Shown here: piece by piece, positions 54,100-62,281 of the stretch
Numbering within the stretch: position 1 is the stretch's first letter
How the letters are laid out: each line of letters starts with the position of its first letter
Translations under genes and position numbers: made by a program
NCBI RefSeq assembly: GCF_900091955.1
Contig: NZ_FMDF01000103.1
Span: forward strand, 1 to 64,000
Source of the DNA: Streptomyces sp. Ncost-T10-10d
GTDB lineage: Bacteria; Actinomycetota; Actinomycetes; Streptomycetales; Streptomycetaceae
Direction of reading: 5' to 3'
Length of the DNA stretch: 64,000 nt
Notes under the pieces: model-generated
The model's input: only the letters and a program-made list of their open reading frames with translations
The model's database searches: none
What the model was told of the DNA's origin: nothing

Positions 54100-54885
54100 A
54101 TGAACTTCCACGGACCAGAATTACGGCAGAAGGCGCTCACCCTCCTTCGAGGCGGCGCAAAGAACGCGGACGTGGCACGGAAGCTGAACGTACCCGCCGG
54201 CACGATCAGCTACTGGAAGCACATGGACCGCGCCAAACGCGGCGAGTGCCCGGGAGCCCATCGTTCCTTCTGCCCACGATGCGAGGGAGAGTTGGACCGC
54301 TCGGCCTACGCCTACCTTCTCGGCCTCTATCTCGGTGACGGGCACATAATCCAGAACAAGGCCATGCGCACGCCCAGCCTGTCCATCACATGCGCCGATT
54401 CCTGGCCAGGCCTCATGGATCTGTGCGAGAGCTCTATGCGTGCCGTCTTCCCCGATAACTCTGTGTGCCGCGTCCGCCGGAAAGGGTGCCGCGAGGTGAA
54501 GATGTACTCCAAGCATCTTTGGTGCCTCTTCCCTCAGCATGGCCCCGGCAAAAAGCACGAGCGCCCGATCGTCCTCGCAAACTGGCAACAGGAGATCGTG
54601 GACGCACACCCGTGGGAGTTCATCCGTGGTCTGATCCATTCCGACGGATGCCGCATCACCAACTGGACCACCCGCCTCGTCTCCGGGGAGCGGAAGCGCT
54701 ACGAGTACCCGCGCTACTTCTTCTCCAACAAGTCCGACGACATCCGCAAGCTCTTCTCCGACACCCTCAATAAGGTCGGAGTCCAGTGGACGACCCTCGC
54801 TCGCGGCAGCGATCCGTTCAACATCTCCGTCGCCCGACGGGCGTCCGTCGCGCTCATGGACGCCCACGTCGGGCCGAAGTACTGA
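54100..54885 (+). CDS. Free-standing LAGLIDADG-type endonuclease-like protein with an N-terminal HTH
   Basis: The 261-residue protein starts at ATG 54100 (MNFHGPELRQKALTLLRGGA). Residues 1-45 form a helix-turn-helix (NADVARKLNVPAGTISYWK). A CPRC pair follows (SFCPRCEGEL). Then come two LAGLIDADG-like helices, AYLLGLYLGDGHI (near 72) and FIRGLIHSDGCRI (near 180), each with an acidic residue at the expected catalytic position. It is not inside an intron or intein; it stands directly after tRNA-Leu(CAA). Its third-position GC looks lower than in neighbouring genes, which hints at transfer. It could be a homing endonuclease relic or a regulator derived from one. Confidence 0.78.
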   Translation: MNFHGPELRQKALTLLRGGAKNADVARKLNVPAGTISYWKHMDRAKRGECPGAHRSFCPRCEGELDRSAYAYLLGLYLGDGHIIQNKAMRTPSLSITCADSWPGLMDLCESSMRAVFPDNSVCRVRRKGCREVKMYSKHLWCLFPQHGPGKKHERPIVLANWQQEIVDAHPWEFIRGLIHSDGCRITNWTTRLVSGERKRYEYPRYFFSNKSDDIRKLFSDTLNKVGVQWTTLARGSDPFNISVARRASVALMDAHVGPKY

Positions 54886-54893
54886 CGACCGGC

Positions 54894-56327
54894 CTACTTC
54901 GGGCTGTCGTCCTCGCCGATGTGGTGCACCCGGACCAGGTTCGTCGAGCCCGGGACTCCCGGCGGGGAGCCGGCCGTGATGACCACGATGTCGCCCTTCT
55001 CGCAGCGGCCGATCTTCAGCAGTTCCTCGTCGACCTGGGCCACCATCGCATCCGTCGATTCCACGTGCGGGCCGAGGAAGGTCTCGACGCCCCAGGTCAG
55101 GTTCAGCTGGGAGCGGGTGGCCGGGTCCGGGGTGAAGGCCAGGAGCGGGATGGGTGAGCGGTAGCGGGAGAGGCGCCTGACCGTGTCGCCGCTCTGGGTG
55201 AAGGCGACGAGGAACTTGGCGCCCAGGAAGTCGCCCATCTCGGCCGCCGCGCGGGCCACCGCGCCGCCCTGGGTGCGGGGCTTGTTGCGGTCGTTCAGGG
55301 GCGGGAGGCCCTTGGCGAGGATGTCCTCCTCGGCGGCTTCGACGATGCGGGACATCGTGCGGACCGTCTCGATGGGGTACTTGCCCACGCTGGTCTCGCC
55401 GGAGAGCATCACCGCGTCCGTGCCGTCGATGACCGCGTTGGCGACGTCGGAGGCTTCGGCGCGGGTGGGGCGGGAGTTGTCGATCATCGAGTCGAGCATC
55501 TGGGTGGCGACGATGACCGGCTTGGCGTTGCGCTTGGCGAGTTTGATCGCGCGCTTCTGGACGATCGGTACCTGCTCCAGGGGCATTTCGACGCCGAGGT
55601 CGCCGCGGGCGACCATGATGCCGTCGAAGGCGGCGACGATGCCGTCGATGTTCTCGACGGCTTGAGGCTTCTCGACCTTGGCGATGACGGGGAGGCGGCG
55701 GCCTTCCTCGTCCATGATGCGGTGGACGTCCTCGATGTCGCGGCCGCTGCGTACGAAGGAGAGGGCGATGACGTCGGCGCCGGTGCGCAGGGCCCAGCGG
55801 AGGTCTTCGATGTCCTTCTCGGAGAGTGCGGGGACGGAGACGGCGACGCCGGGGAGGTTGAGGCCCTTGTGGTCGGAGACCATGCCGCCCTCGATGACGG
55901 TGGTGTGGACGCGGGGGCCGTCCACTTCGGTGACTTCGAGGGTGACTCGGCCGTCGTCGACGAGGATGCGTTCGCCGGTGGTGACGTCGGTGGCGAGGCC
56001 GTCGTAGGTGGTGCCGCAGGTGTGGCGGTTGCCTTCCATGGGTTCGACGGTGATGGTGAAGCTGTCGCCGCGTTCAAGGAGTACGGGGCCTTCGCGGAAG
56101 CGTCCGAGGCGGATCTTCGGGCCTTGAAGGTCGGCGAGGATGCCGACGCTGTGTCCGCTCTCGTCGGAGGCCTTGCGTACGTGGTGGTATCGCTCTTCGT
56201 GTTCGGCGTAGGTGCCGTGGCTGAGGTTGAGGCGGGCGATGTCCATTCCCGCTTCGACCAGTGCCTTGATCTGGTCGTATGTGTCGGTGGCGGGGCCCAG
56301 GGTGCAAACGATTTTTGCTCGGCGCAT
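54894..56327 (-). CDS. pyk: Pyruvate kinase
   Basis: The 477-residue glycolytic enzyme converts phosphoenolpyruvate and ADP to pyruvate and ATP. It opens MRRAKIVCTLGPATDTYDQI and contains ARLNLSHGTYAEHEER, the catalytic-lysine segment PVIAKVEKPQAVENIDGI, GIMVARGDLGVEMPLEQVP, AKRNAKPVIVATQMLDSMI, PTRAEASDVANAVIDGTDAVMLSGETSVGKYP, and the C-terminal regulatory domain. ATG at 56327. No clear promoter was identified in the 136-base gap upstream. Confidence 0.97.
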   Translation of the reverse strand: MRRAKIVCTLGPATDTYDQIKALVEAGMDIARLNLSHGTYAEHEERYHHVRKASDESGHSVGILADLQGPKIRLGRFREGPVLLERGDSFTITVEPMEGNRHTCGTTYDGLATDVTTGERILVDDGRVTLEVTEVDGPRVHTTVIEGGMVSDHKGLNLPGVAVSVPALSEKDIEDLRWALRTGADVIALSFVRSGRDIEDVHRIMDEEGRRLPVIAKVEKPQAVENIDGIVAAFDGIMVARGDLGVEMPLEQVPIVQKRAIKLAKRNAKPVIVATQMLDSMIDNSRPTRAEASDVANAVIDGTDAVMLSGETSVGKYPIETVRTMSRIVEAAEEDILAKGLPPLNDRNKPRTQGGAVARAAAEMGDFLGAKFLVAFTQSGDTVRRLSRYRSPIPLLAFTPDPATRSQLNLTWGVETFLGPHVESTDAMVAQVDEELLKIGRCEKGDIVVITAGSPPGVPGSTNLVRVHHIGEDDSPK

Positions 56328-56463
56328 GGTTTGAGCCTAGACCTTACCTACGGGTAGTTGATTGGCCCCGTATGACGACCCAACAACCTTTGGGTGAAGG
56401 GTTATTGACAAGTGTTGAATTGTGCGCCGGGGTGCTCGGATGAGCGTTGGATGAGCGTTCTCT

Positions 56464-57168
56464 TTATAGTTTTGGCGGTGACATGGTGAAGCGGGCGTTC
56501 ACCTGGGCGTAGACCGTCTGGCGTTGTGGTTCCAGGTCGAGGGCCGGGGCGGGTTCGGCGGCTGCGCCGCCGTAGGCCGCGCGTCCCCGGAGGCCTCCGG
56601 GTGCGGCGGGCATGGCTATGGCGGGGGCGGCGTTCTCCGCGCCGAGGTCGGCGAGTTCGACCAGGGCGGTGAGGTGGGCGCCGAGGGCGTCGGCGTATTC
56701 GCGGGCGCGTTGGACGGCTTCGCGTACGGCCTGGCGGCGGGCGTTGGCGTGGGCGGGTGAGTCGGGGCGCAGGGCCCACCAGGGGCCGTTGATGCGTGTC
56801 ATGTCGAGGTCGGCGACACGGGTGGTGAATTCGCCGAGTGCGGTGAAGTCGTTGAGGACGGCGGTGACGTGGACGCGTCCGTGGTAGGCGCGGATTTTTT
56901 CGTCGCGGCCGCGTTGGGTGAGTTCGGGGGTGATGGAGAATGCGCCGGTTTCGAGTTTTTCGACTGCTTGTCCGTAGGACCGTGCGAGTTCGAGGACGTG
57001 GTTGTTGCGTCGGGTGAGGTCTTCGAGGGCGGCGCGGCGGTCTTTTCCGCGGGCGCTGACGGTGATGCCGATGTGGGCGGTCTCGGGGTCGACTTCGAGG
57101 CGGGCTTCGCCTCGGACGGCGACGCGGGGGTGGTCGGGGGTGCCGTAGGGCGGTGGGGTGTCGGTCAT
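56464..57168 (-). CDS. SIMPL-domain (DUF541) protein
   Basis: The 234-residue protein has a SIMPL domain: RVAVRGEARLEVDPETAHIGITVSA, QAVEKLETGAFSITPEL, YHGRVHVTAVLNDF and AVREAVQRAREYADALGAHL, ending with a strand ARFTM. SIMPL proteins form ring-like periplasmic oligomers in some bacteria. Here there is no signal peptide, so it should be cytoplasmic. The role is unknown. It is divergent from the phosphoesterase gene across a 167-base gap that holds the 16-bp repeats. Confidence 0.88.
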   Translation of the reverse strand: MTDTPPPYGTPDHPRVAVRGEARLEVDPETAHIGITVSARGKDRRAALEDLTRRNNHVLELARSYGQAVEKLETGAFSITPELTQRGRDEKIRAYHGRVHVTAVLNDFTALGEFTTRVADLDMTRINGPWWALRPDSPAHANARRQAVREAVQRAREYADALGAHLTALVELADLGAENAAPAIAMPAAPGGLRGRAAYGGAAAEPAPALDLEPQRQTVYAQVNARFTMSPPKL

Positions 57169-57276
57169 GGGTCCACTCTCGCATCCGGGTAGGACAGCGG
57201 GTGGTCATCAGATCGAAACCCGCAGGGGGTGTTGCCGGGTGTGGCTTCTGGGTCATTATCTACGCGCGTTGTGCAC

Positions 57277-57324
57277 TGCGAGAACTGAGCTGTGCGAGTA
57301 CTGAGCTGTATGAGAACTGAGATG
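57277..57324. repeat. Three tandem 16-bp repeats in the leader of the phosphoesterase gene
   Basis: The units TGCGAGAACTGAGCTG (57277), TGCGAGTACTGAGCTG (57293) and TATGAGAACTGAGATG (57309) follow without gaps and end 11 bases before the start codon. They differ at one to three positions. They could be a direct-repeat regulator site. They do not resemble the Streptomyces PHO box. Confidence 0.8.
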
Positions 57325-57335
57325 TGGGAGACGAA

Positions 57336-59147
57336 ATGCCGCTGAACCGTAGGACGTTCCTGGGCACATCGGCGGCCGCCGGTGCCGGTGTGGCGATGGC
57401 TGGTGGTTCCGCCGTTCCCGCCGCGGCCCACGGTCCTGGTCATGGGTCCGGCCATGGGCGTCCGCCGAAGCGGTACTCGTTCACCGTGATGGGCACCACG
57501 GATCTGCATGGGAACGTCTTCAACTGGGACTACTTCACCGACAAGGAGTTCGACGACAAGGCCCACAACGATGTCGGTCTGGCGAAGATCTCCACGCTGG
57601 TGGACCAGGTGCGCAGGGAGAAGGGCCGTCACAACACCCTGATGATCGATGCGGGTGACACGATCCAGGGCACCCAGTTGTCGTACTACTACGCCAAGAT
57701 CGATCCGATCACGGCGAAGCGTGGCCCGGTGCACCCGATGGCGCAGGCGATGAATGCGATCGGCTATGACGCCGCGGCGCTCGGCAATCATGAGTTCAAC
57801 TACGGCATCCCGGTGCTGCGGAAGTTCGAGGAGCAGTGCGACTTCCCGTTGCTGGGTGCGAACGCGCTGGACGCGAAAACGTTGCGGCCGGCGTTCGCCC
57901 CGTACGTGATCAAGAGGATGCGTACCCCGCACGGTCCGGATGTGAAGGTTGCGATCCTGGGTCTGACCAACCCGGGCATTGCCATCTGGGACAAGGCGAA
58001 TGTCAGCGGGAAGATGGTGTTTCCCGGTCTGGAGGAGCAGGCGGCGAAGTTTGTGCCGCGGCTGCGTTCCATGGGTGCGGATGTCGTGATCGTTTCGGCG
58101 CATTCGGGCAGCAGTGGTACGTCGTCGTACGGTGATCAGGTTCCGTATGTGGAGAACGCGGCGGGTCTGGTGGCTGAGCAGGTTCCGGGTATCGACGCGA
58201 TCCTGGTCGGGCATGCGCATCAGGAGATTCCCGAGTATTTCGTGGAGAACAAGCAGACCGGCAAGAAGGTGGTGCTCTCGGAGCCGTTGAAGTGGGGGCA
58301 GCGGCTGACGCTGTTCGACTTCGATCTGGTGTGGGAGAAGGGCCGTTGGGTGGTGGAGAAGGCGGGTTCGCAGGTGTTGAACTCCAACACCGTGGCCGAG
58401 GACCCGGAGATCACGAAGCTGCTCATGGACGAGCATGAGAAGGTCGTGGCGTACGTCAATCAGGTCATCGGGACGTCCACGGCGGCGATGACGACGGCGG
58501 AGGCGGCGTGGAAGGACGAGCCGATCATTGATCTGATCAATGTCGTCCAGGCGGAGACGGTGAAGGCGGCGCTGGCGGGTGGTGAGTACGCGGCGCTTCC
58601 CGTTCTCTCGCAGGCGTCCTGTTTCTCGCGTACGGCGCAGATCCCGGCGGGGAATGTGACGATCAAGGATGCGGCGGGTCTGTACCCGTTCGAGAACACT
58701 CTTGAGGCGCGGCTGCTGACGGGTGCGCAGATCAGGGACTATCTGGAGTTCTCGGCCCGGTACTACGTGCAGACGGCGGCCGGTGCTCCGGTGGACACGG
58801 CGAAGCTGACGAACGCGGACAACACTCCGGACTACAACTACGACGCGGTGTCGGGTCTGACGTACGAGATCGATATTGCGAAGCCGAATGGTTCGCGGAT
58901 CGTGAATCTGTCGTTCGAGGGCAAGCCGATCGATCCGGCGGCTCGGTTCGTGTTGGCGGTGAACAACTATCGGGCGAGTGGCGGTGGCAATTTCCCGCAT
59001 GTGCCGGGTGCCAAGCAGTTGTGGGCGAATTCGGAGGAGATCCGTAACACGATCATTGCCTGGGTGCAGGCGAAGGGTTCGGTGGACGGTGCGCAGTTCG
59101 CTTCGGTGGACTGGCGTCTGACGCGGGATGGTACGCCGGTGTTCTAG
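57336..59147 (+). CDS. Tat-exported metallophosphoesterase / 5'-nucleotidase
   Basis: The 603-residue protein begins with a twin-arginine signal (NRRTFLGTSAAAGAGVAMAGG) and a histidine-rich spacer. The metallophosphatase core has the metal-ligand motifs TDLHGNVFNWDY, IDAGDTIQGTQL, GNHEFNYG, IVSAHSG and LVGHAHQE (within about residues 50-300). The C-terminal 5'-nucleotidase domain (about 360-590) includes CFSRTAQIPAGNVTIKDAAGLYPFENTL and LAVNNYRASGGG, which form the nucleotide-specificity pocket. It should hydrolyse extracellular nucleotides or 2',3'-cyclic nucleotides. ATG at 57336 with GGGAG upstream; a terminator follows. Confidence 0.94.
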   Translation: MPLNRRTFLGTSAAAGAGVAMAGGSAVPAAAHGPGHGSGHGRPPKRYSFTVMGTTDLHGNVFNWDYFTDKEFDDKAHNDVGLAKISTLVDQVRREKGRHNTLMIDAGDTIQGTQLSYYYAKIDPITAKRGPVHPMAQAMNAIGYDAAALGNHEFNYGIPVLRKFEEQCDFPLLGANALDAKTLRPAFAPYVIKRMRTPHGPDVKVAILGLTNPGIAIWDKANVSGKMVFPGLEEQAAKFVPRLRSMGADVVIVSAHSGSSGTSSYGDQVPYVENAAGLVAEQVPGIDAILVGHAHQEIPEYFVENKQTGKKVVLSEPLKWGQRLTLFDFDLVWEKGRWVVEKAGSQVLNSNTVAEDPEITKLLMDEHEKVVAYVNQVIGTSTAAMTTAEAAWKDEPIIDLINVVQAETVKAALAGGEYAALPVLSQASCFSRTAQIPAGNVTIKDAAGLYPFENTLEARLLTGAQIRDYLEFSARYYVQTAAGAPVDTAKLTNADNTPDYNYDAVSGLTYEIDIAKPNGSRIVNLSFEGKPIDPAARFVLAVNNYRASGGGNFPHVPGAKQLWANSEEIRNTIIAWVQAKGSVDGAQFASVDWRLTRDGTPVF

Positions 59148-59180
59148 GCGTTCGCCTCTGGGGGTGTGCTGGTGTGGGTC

Positions 59181-59216
59181 GGCGGCCGTCTTCTCCTTGT
59201 GGAGGGGGCGGCCGCC
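59181..59216. terminator. Bidirectional terminator between the phosphoesterase and monooxygenase genes
   Basis: A 16-base stem with several G-U pairs (outer arms GGCGGCCG and CGGCCGCC) and a TTGT loop lies between two converging genes, 33 bases after the first stop and 22 bases from the second. Confidence 0.7.
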
Positions 59217-59238
59217 TTCTGTCTGTGTGTGTAGGGGT

Positions 59239-60657
59239 TCAGTTGCTCTGGGTGAGGGTGATGAGGTCGGGGTTCTGGGTGGGGATGGGTGGGGTTTGGG
59301 GGGTGAGGCCGAAGGTGGTGAAGGCGGTGCGTTGTGGGAGGGGGTAGGCGTTGGTGCCGGTGAGGTTGTTGAGGATGGTGGCGCTGCGCCAGGCGGCGAG
59401 TCCGAGGTCGGGGGCGCCGACGCCGTGGGTGTGGCGTTCGGCGTTCTGTACGTAGACGTTGCCGGTGACGGTGGGGTCGAGGACGAGGCGGAACCGGTCG
59501 TCGATGTGGGGGCGTTCGGAGGCGTCGCGGCGCATGTGGGGGTCGAGGCCGGTGAGGATGTGGTCGAGGGGGCGTTCGCGGTAGCCGGTGGCGAGGACGA
59601 CGGCGTCGGTGGTGAGGCGGGATCGGGTGTTCTGCTGGGTGTGTTCGAGGTGGAGTTCGACGCGGGTGCCGGCGACGCGTCCTGCGGTGCGTACGGAGAC
59701 TCCGGGGGTGAGGGTGGTGTCGGGCCAGCCGCCGTGGAGGGTGCGGCGGTAGAGCTCGTCGTGGATGGCGGCGATGGTGTCGGCGTCGATGCCTTTGTGG
59801 AGCTGCCATTGGTGGGGGACGAGTTCGTCGCGTACGGATTCGGGGAGGGCGTGGAAGTAGCGGCTGTAGTCGGGGGTGAAGTGTTCCAGGCCGAGTTTGG
59901 AGTACTCCATGGGTGCGAAGGCCTGGGTGCGGGCGAGCCAGTGGAGCTTTTCTCGGCCTGTGGGGCGGGCGCGCAGGAGGTCGAGGAAGATTTCGGCGCC
60001 GGATTGTCCGGATCCGATGACGGTGATGTGTTCGGCGTCGAGGAGTGTTTCGCGGTGGTGGAGGTAGTCGGCGGAGTGGATGACGGGGATGGATTCGGCT
60101 TCGGCGAGGGGTTTGAGGGGGTCGGGGATGTAGGGCTCGGTGCCGATTCCGAGGGCGATGTGGCGGGTGTGTGCGCGGCCGAGTGCTTCGGCTTCGCCGC
60201 TGGTGTCGAGTTGGGTGAAGTCGACTTCGAAGAGGCTGCGTTCGTTGTTCCAGCGGATGGCGTCGACCTGGTGGCTGAAGTGGAGGCCGGGGAGTTGGTC
60301 GCTGACCCAGCGGCAGTAGGCGTCGTATTCGGCGCGTTGGATGTGGAAGCGTTCGGCGAAGTAGAAGGGGAAGAGCCGGTCGCGGCTGCGCAGGTAGTTG
60401 AGGAAGGTCCAGGGGCTTGCGGGGTCGGCGAGGGTGACGAGGTCGGCGAGGAAGGGGACTTGGAGGCTGGCTCCGTCGATGAGGAGGCCGGGGTGCCAGT
60501 GGAAGGCGGGGCGTTGTTCGTAGAAGGCGGTGGTGAGGGGGTGGGGGTTGCCCGGGATGCCGTGGGCGAGTGCGGCGAGGGAGAGGTTGAAGGGGCCGAT
60601 GCCGATGCCGACGAGGTCGTGTGGCTGGTCGGTCTCGGGGGTGGGCAGGTCGGTCAT
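59239..60657 (-). CDS. Lysine/ornithine N-monooxygenase (SidA/IucD/PvdA family, DesB-like)
   Basis: The 472-residue flavoprotein hydroxylates the side-chain amine of a diamine or basic amino acid for siderophore assembly. It has FAD motif GIGIGPFNLSLAALAHG, the substrate and flavin segment HPGLLIDGASLQVPFLADLVT, NADPH motif ITVIGSGQSGAEIFLDLL, FTPDYSRYFHALP and the C-terminal ATGYRERP. Its start overlaps the decarboxylase stop by four bases, so the two are coupled. The acyltransferase and synthetase genes (desC/desD type) expected next to them are absent here. Confidence 0.92.
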   Translation of the reverse strand: MTDLPTPETDQPHDLVGIGIGPFNLSLAALAHGIPGNPHPLTTAFYEQRPAFHWHPGLLIDGASLQVPFLADLVTLADPASPWTFLNYLRSRDRLFPFYFAERFHIQRAEYDAYCRWVSDQLPGLHFSHQVDAIRWNNERSLFEVDFTQLDTSGEAEALGRAHTRHIALGIGTEPYIPDPLKPLAEAESIPVIHSADYLHHRETLLDAEHITVIGSGQSGAEIFLDLLRARPTGREKLHWLARTQAFAPMEYSKLGLEHFTPDYSRYFHALPESVRDELVPHQWQLHKGIDADTIAAIHDELYRRTLHGGWPDTTLTPGVSVRTAGRVAGTRVELHLEHTQQNTRSRLTTDAVVLATGYRERPLDHILTGLDPHMRRDASERPHIDDRFRLVLDPTVTGNVYVQNAERHTHGVGAPDLGLAAWRSATILNNLTGTNAYPLPQRTAFTTFGLTPQTPPIPTQNPDLITLTQSN

Positions 60658-62088
60658 CGGGGGGTGTTGCCTTCCGCGAGGTCGTTGGCGAGTTGGTTGA
60701 CGAGGTCGAGGAGTGTGCGGAGGTTGTCGGGGGTGGTGTGGGGGTTGAGGAGGGTGGCTTTGAGCCAGAGGCGGTTGTCTGTGTGGGCGCGGCCGAGTAC
60801 GGCGTGGCCTCGGGTGAGCAGGGTGCGGCGGATGGTGGCGACGGTGTTGTCGTCGGCGTCGGTGGGGCGGAAGAGGACGGTGCTGATGGTGGGGCGGTCG
60901 TAGAGGTCGAGGGTGGGGGTTTTGGCGATGAGGTCGGCGAGGTGGTGGGCGGCGGCGATGGTGTGGTCGATGAGGTCGGCGAGTCCGGTGCGGCCGAGGG
61001 CTTTGAGGGTGACGGCGATCTTGAGGGCGTCGGGGCGGCGGGTGGTGCGCAGGGAGCGGCCGAGGAGGTCGGGGAGGCCGGCTTCGGTGTCGTCGTCGGC
61101 GTTGAGGTAGGGGGCGTGGTGGTGGAGTGTGTCGAGGTGGGTGCGGTCGGGGGTGGCGAGGATGCCTGCGGGTGCGGGTTGCCAGCCGAGTTTGTGCAGG
61201 TCGAGGGTGACGCTGTGGGCGCGGTCGAGGCCGTGGACCTTGCCTCGGTGGGTGGGGCTGAAGAGGAGGGGTCCGCCGTAGGCGGCGTCGATGTGGAGTT
61301 CGGCGCCGTGGGTGGTGCAGAGGTCGGCGATGTCGGCGAGTGGGTCGATCTGGCCGGTGTCGGTGGTGCCTGCGGTGGCGGTGACGAGTAGGGGGCGGTG
61401 GAGTTCGGTGAGGGCGTAGTCGAGTGCGGCGAGGTCCATGACGCCTGTGGGGGCGGGGATGACGACGGGTGCGGGGAGGCCGAGGAGCCAGGCGGCGCGG
61501 GTGATGCTGTGGTGGGCGTTGGCGGCGCAGATGGTCTGTACGGGGCCGTTGCGTTCGCGGGCGAGGAGCAGGGCGAGTTGGTTGGCTTCGGTGCCGCCGG
61601 TGGTGATGAGTGCGTCGGGTGAGGGCTGGTGGGGGTAGATCTCGGTGGCGAGTGCGGCGGTGATGTCGGCTTCGAGGGCGGAGGCTGCGGGGGCTTGGTC
61701 CCAGGAGTCCATGGAGGGGTTGAGGGCGGAGGCGGCGAGGTCTGCGGCGGCGGCGAGGGCGAGGGGTGGGGTGTGGAGGTGGGCTGCGCAGAGTGGGTGT
61801 GCGGGGTCTGCGGCGCCTTCGGTGAGGGCGTTGATGAGGGTGCGCAGTGCGTCGTGGGGGCCGGTGCCGTGGTCGGGGATGACGGGGTGGGTGGCGGTGC
61901 GCAGTCCGGGGGGTGACGGCGTCGGGTCCGCCTGCGGGGAGGGGGCCGTCGCGGCGGTGGGCGCCGTCGTGCAGTGCGGTGAGGACGGTGTCGATGAGGG
62001 GGCGCAGGGCGGCGGGGCCGGTGGTCGAGCCGGCGAGGGGCGGGGTGGGCATGGTGGCGGGGTCCTTCGGGTGTGCATGGGTGGACAT
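60654..62088 (-). pseudogene. PLP-dependent amino-acid decarboxylase (DesA-like), split by a one-base frameshift
   Basis: The product would be about 477 residues, matching pyridoxal-dependent (lysine/diaminobutyrate-type) decarboxylases. From ATG 62088 the frame reads ALRPLIDTVLTALHDGAH and GPLPAGGPDAVT, then leaves frame at a run of six C (complement of G at 61908-61913). The next frame continues LRTATHPVIPDHGTGPHDAL, SMDSWDQAPAASALE, TTGGTEANQLALLLARERN, HIDAAYGGPLLFSPTHRGK and LDLHKLGWQPAPAGIL with the PLP lysine, to the stop at 60654. One fewer C restores a single frame. It could be a real loss, a sequencing error or slippage. The family would supply the diamine for the coupled monooxygenase. 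Confidence 0.8.
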
Positions 62089-62191
62089 GCCAGCTTGTCC
62101 GGGTTTTCGGGGGCGCCGCCGCAGAGCTCGGTGATCTGAACTCGAAAGGGGGATGCGGGTTGGGTGGAGGGGTGTTGTCGGGGGTTTCGGT

Positions 62192-62221
62192 GATATGGGT
62201 GTGGCGTCGGATATGGGTGTG
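62192..62221. repeat. Pair of 12-bp direct repeats upstream of the decarboxylase gene
   Basis: GATATGGGTGTG occurs at 62192-62203 and 62210-62221. The copies lie about 105-130 bases before the decarboxylase start and just after the pepN stop, overlapping the pepN terminator by a few bases. No Streptomyces iron box (TTAGGTTAGG-type) was found in this gap. Confidence 0.6.
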
Positions 62222-62260
62222 CCCGGCGCCTCCCTGTGTGGTGGGGGTGGCGCCGGGCAC
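62219..62260 (-). terminator. Terminator of pepN
   Basis: A perfect 12-base stem (GTGCCCGGCGCC with GGCGCCGGGCAC) and an 18-base loop lie 22 bases after the pepN stop codon. Confidence 0.75.
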
Positions 62261-62281
62261 GGGTGGTGCCGACCGTTTGGG

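Noticed and set aside
57277..57324. PHO box upstream of the phosphoesterase
   Set aside because: The 16-bp units do not contain the GTTCACC-type direct repeats bound by PhoP in Streptomyces.
59144..62260. A very long proline/arginine-rich minus-strand reading frame across the siderophore-type genes and the gap
   Set aside because: It is an out-of-frame shadow caused by high GC content, and its composition is unlike any real protein here.
62089..62281. DmdR1 iron box before the decarboxylase gene
   Set aside because: No TTAGGTTAGGCTCACCTAA-like sequence was found on either strand of this gap.
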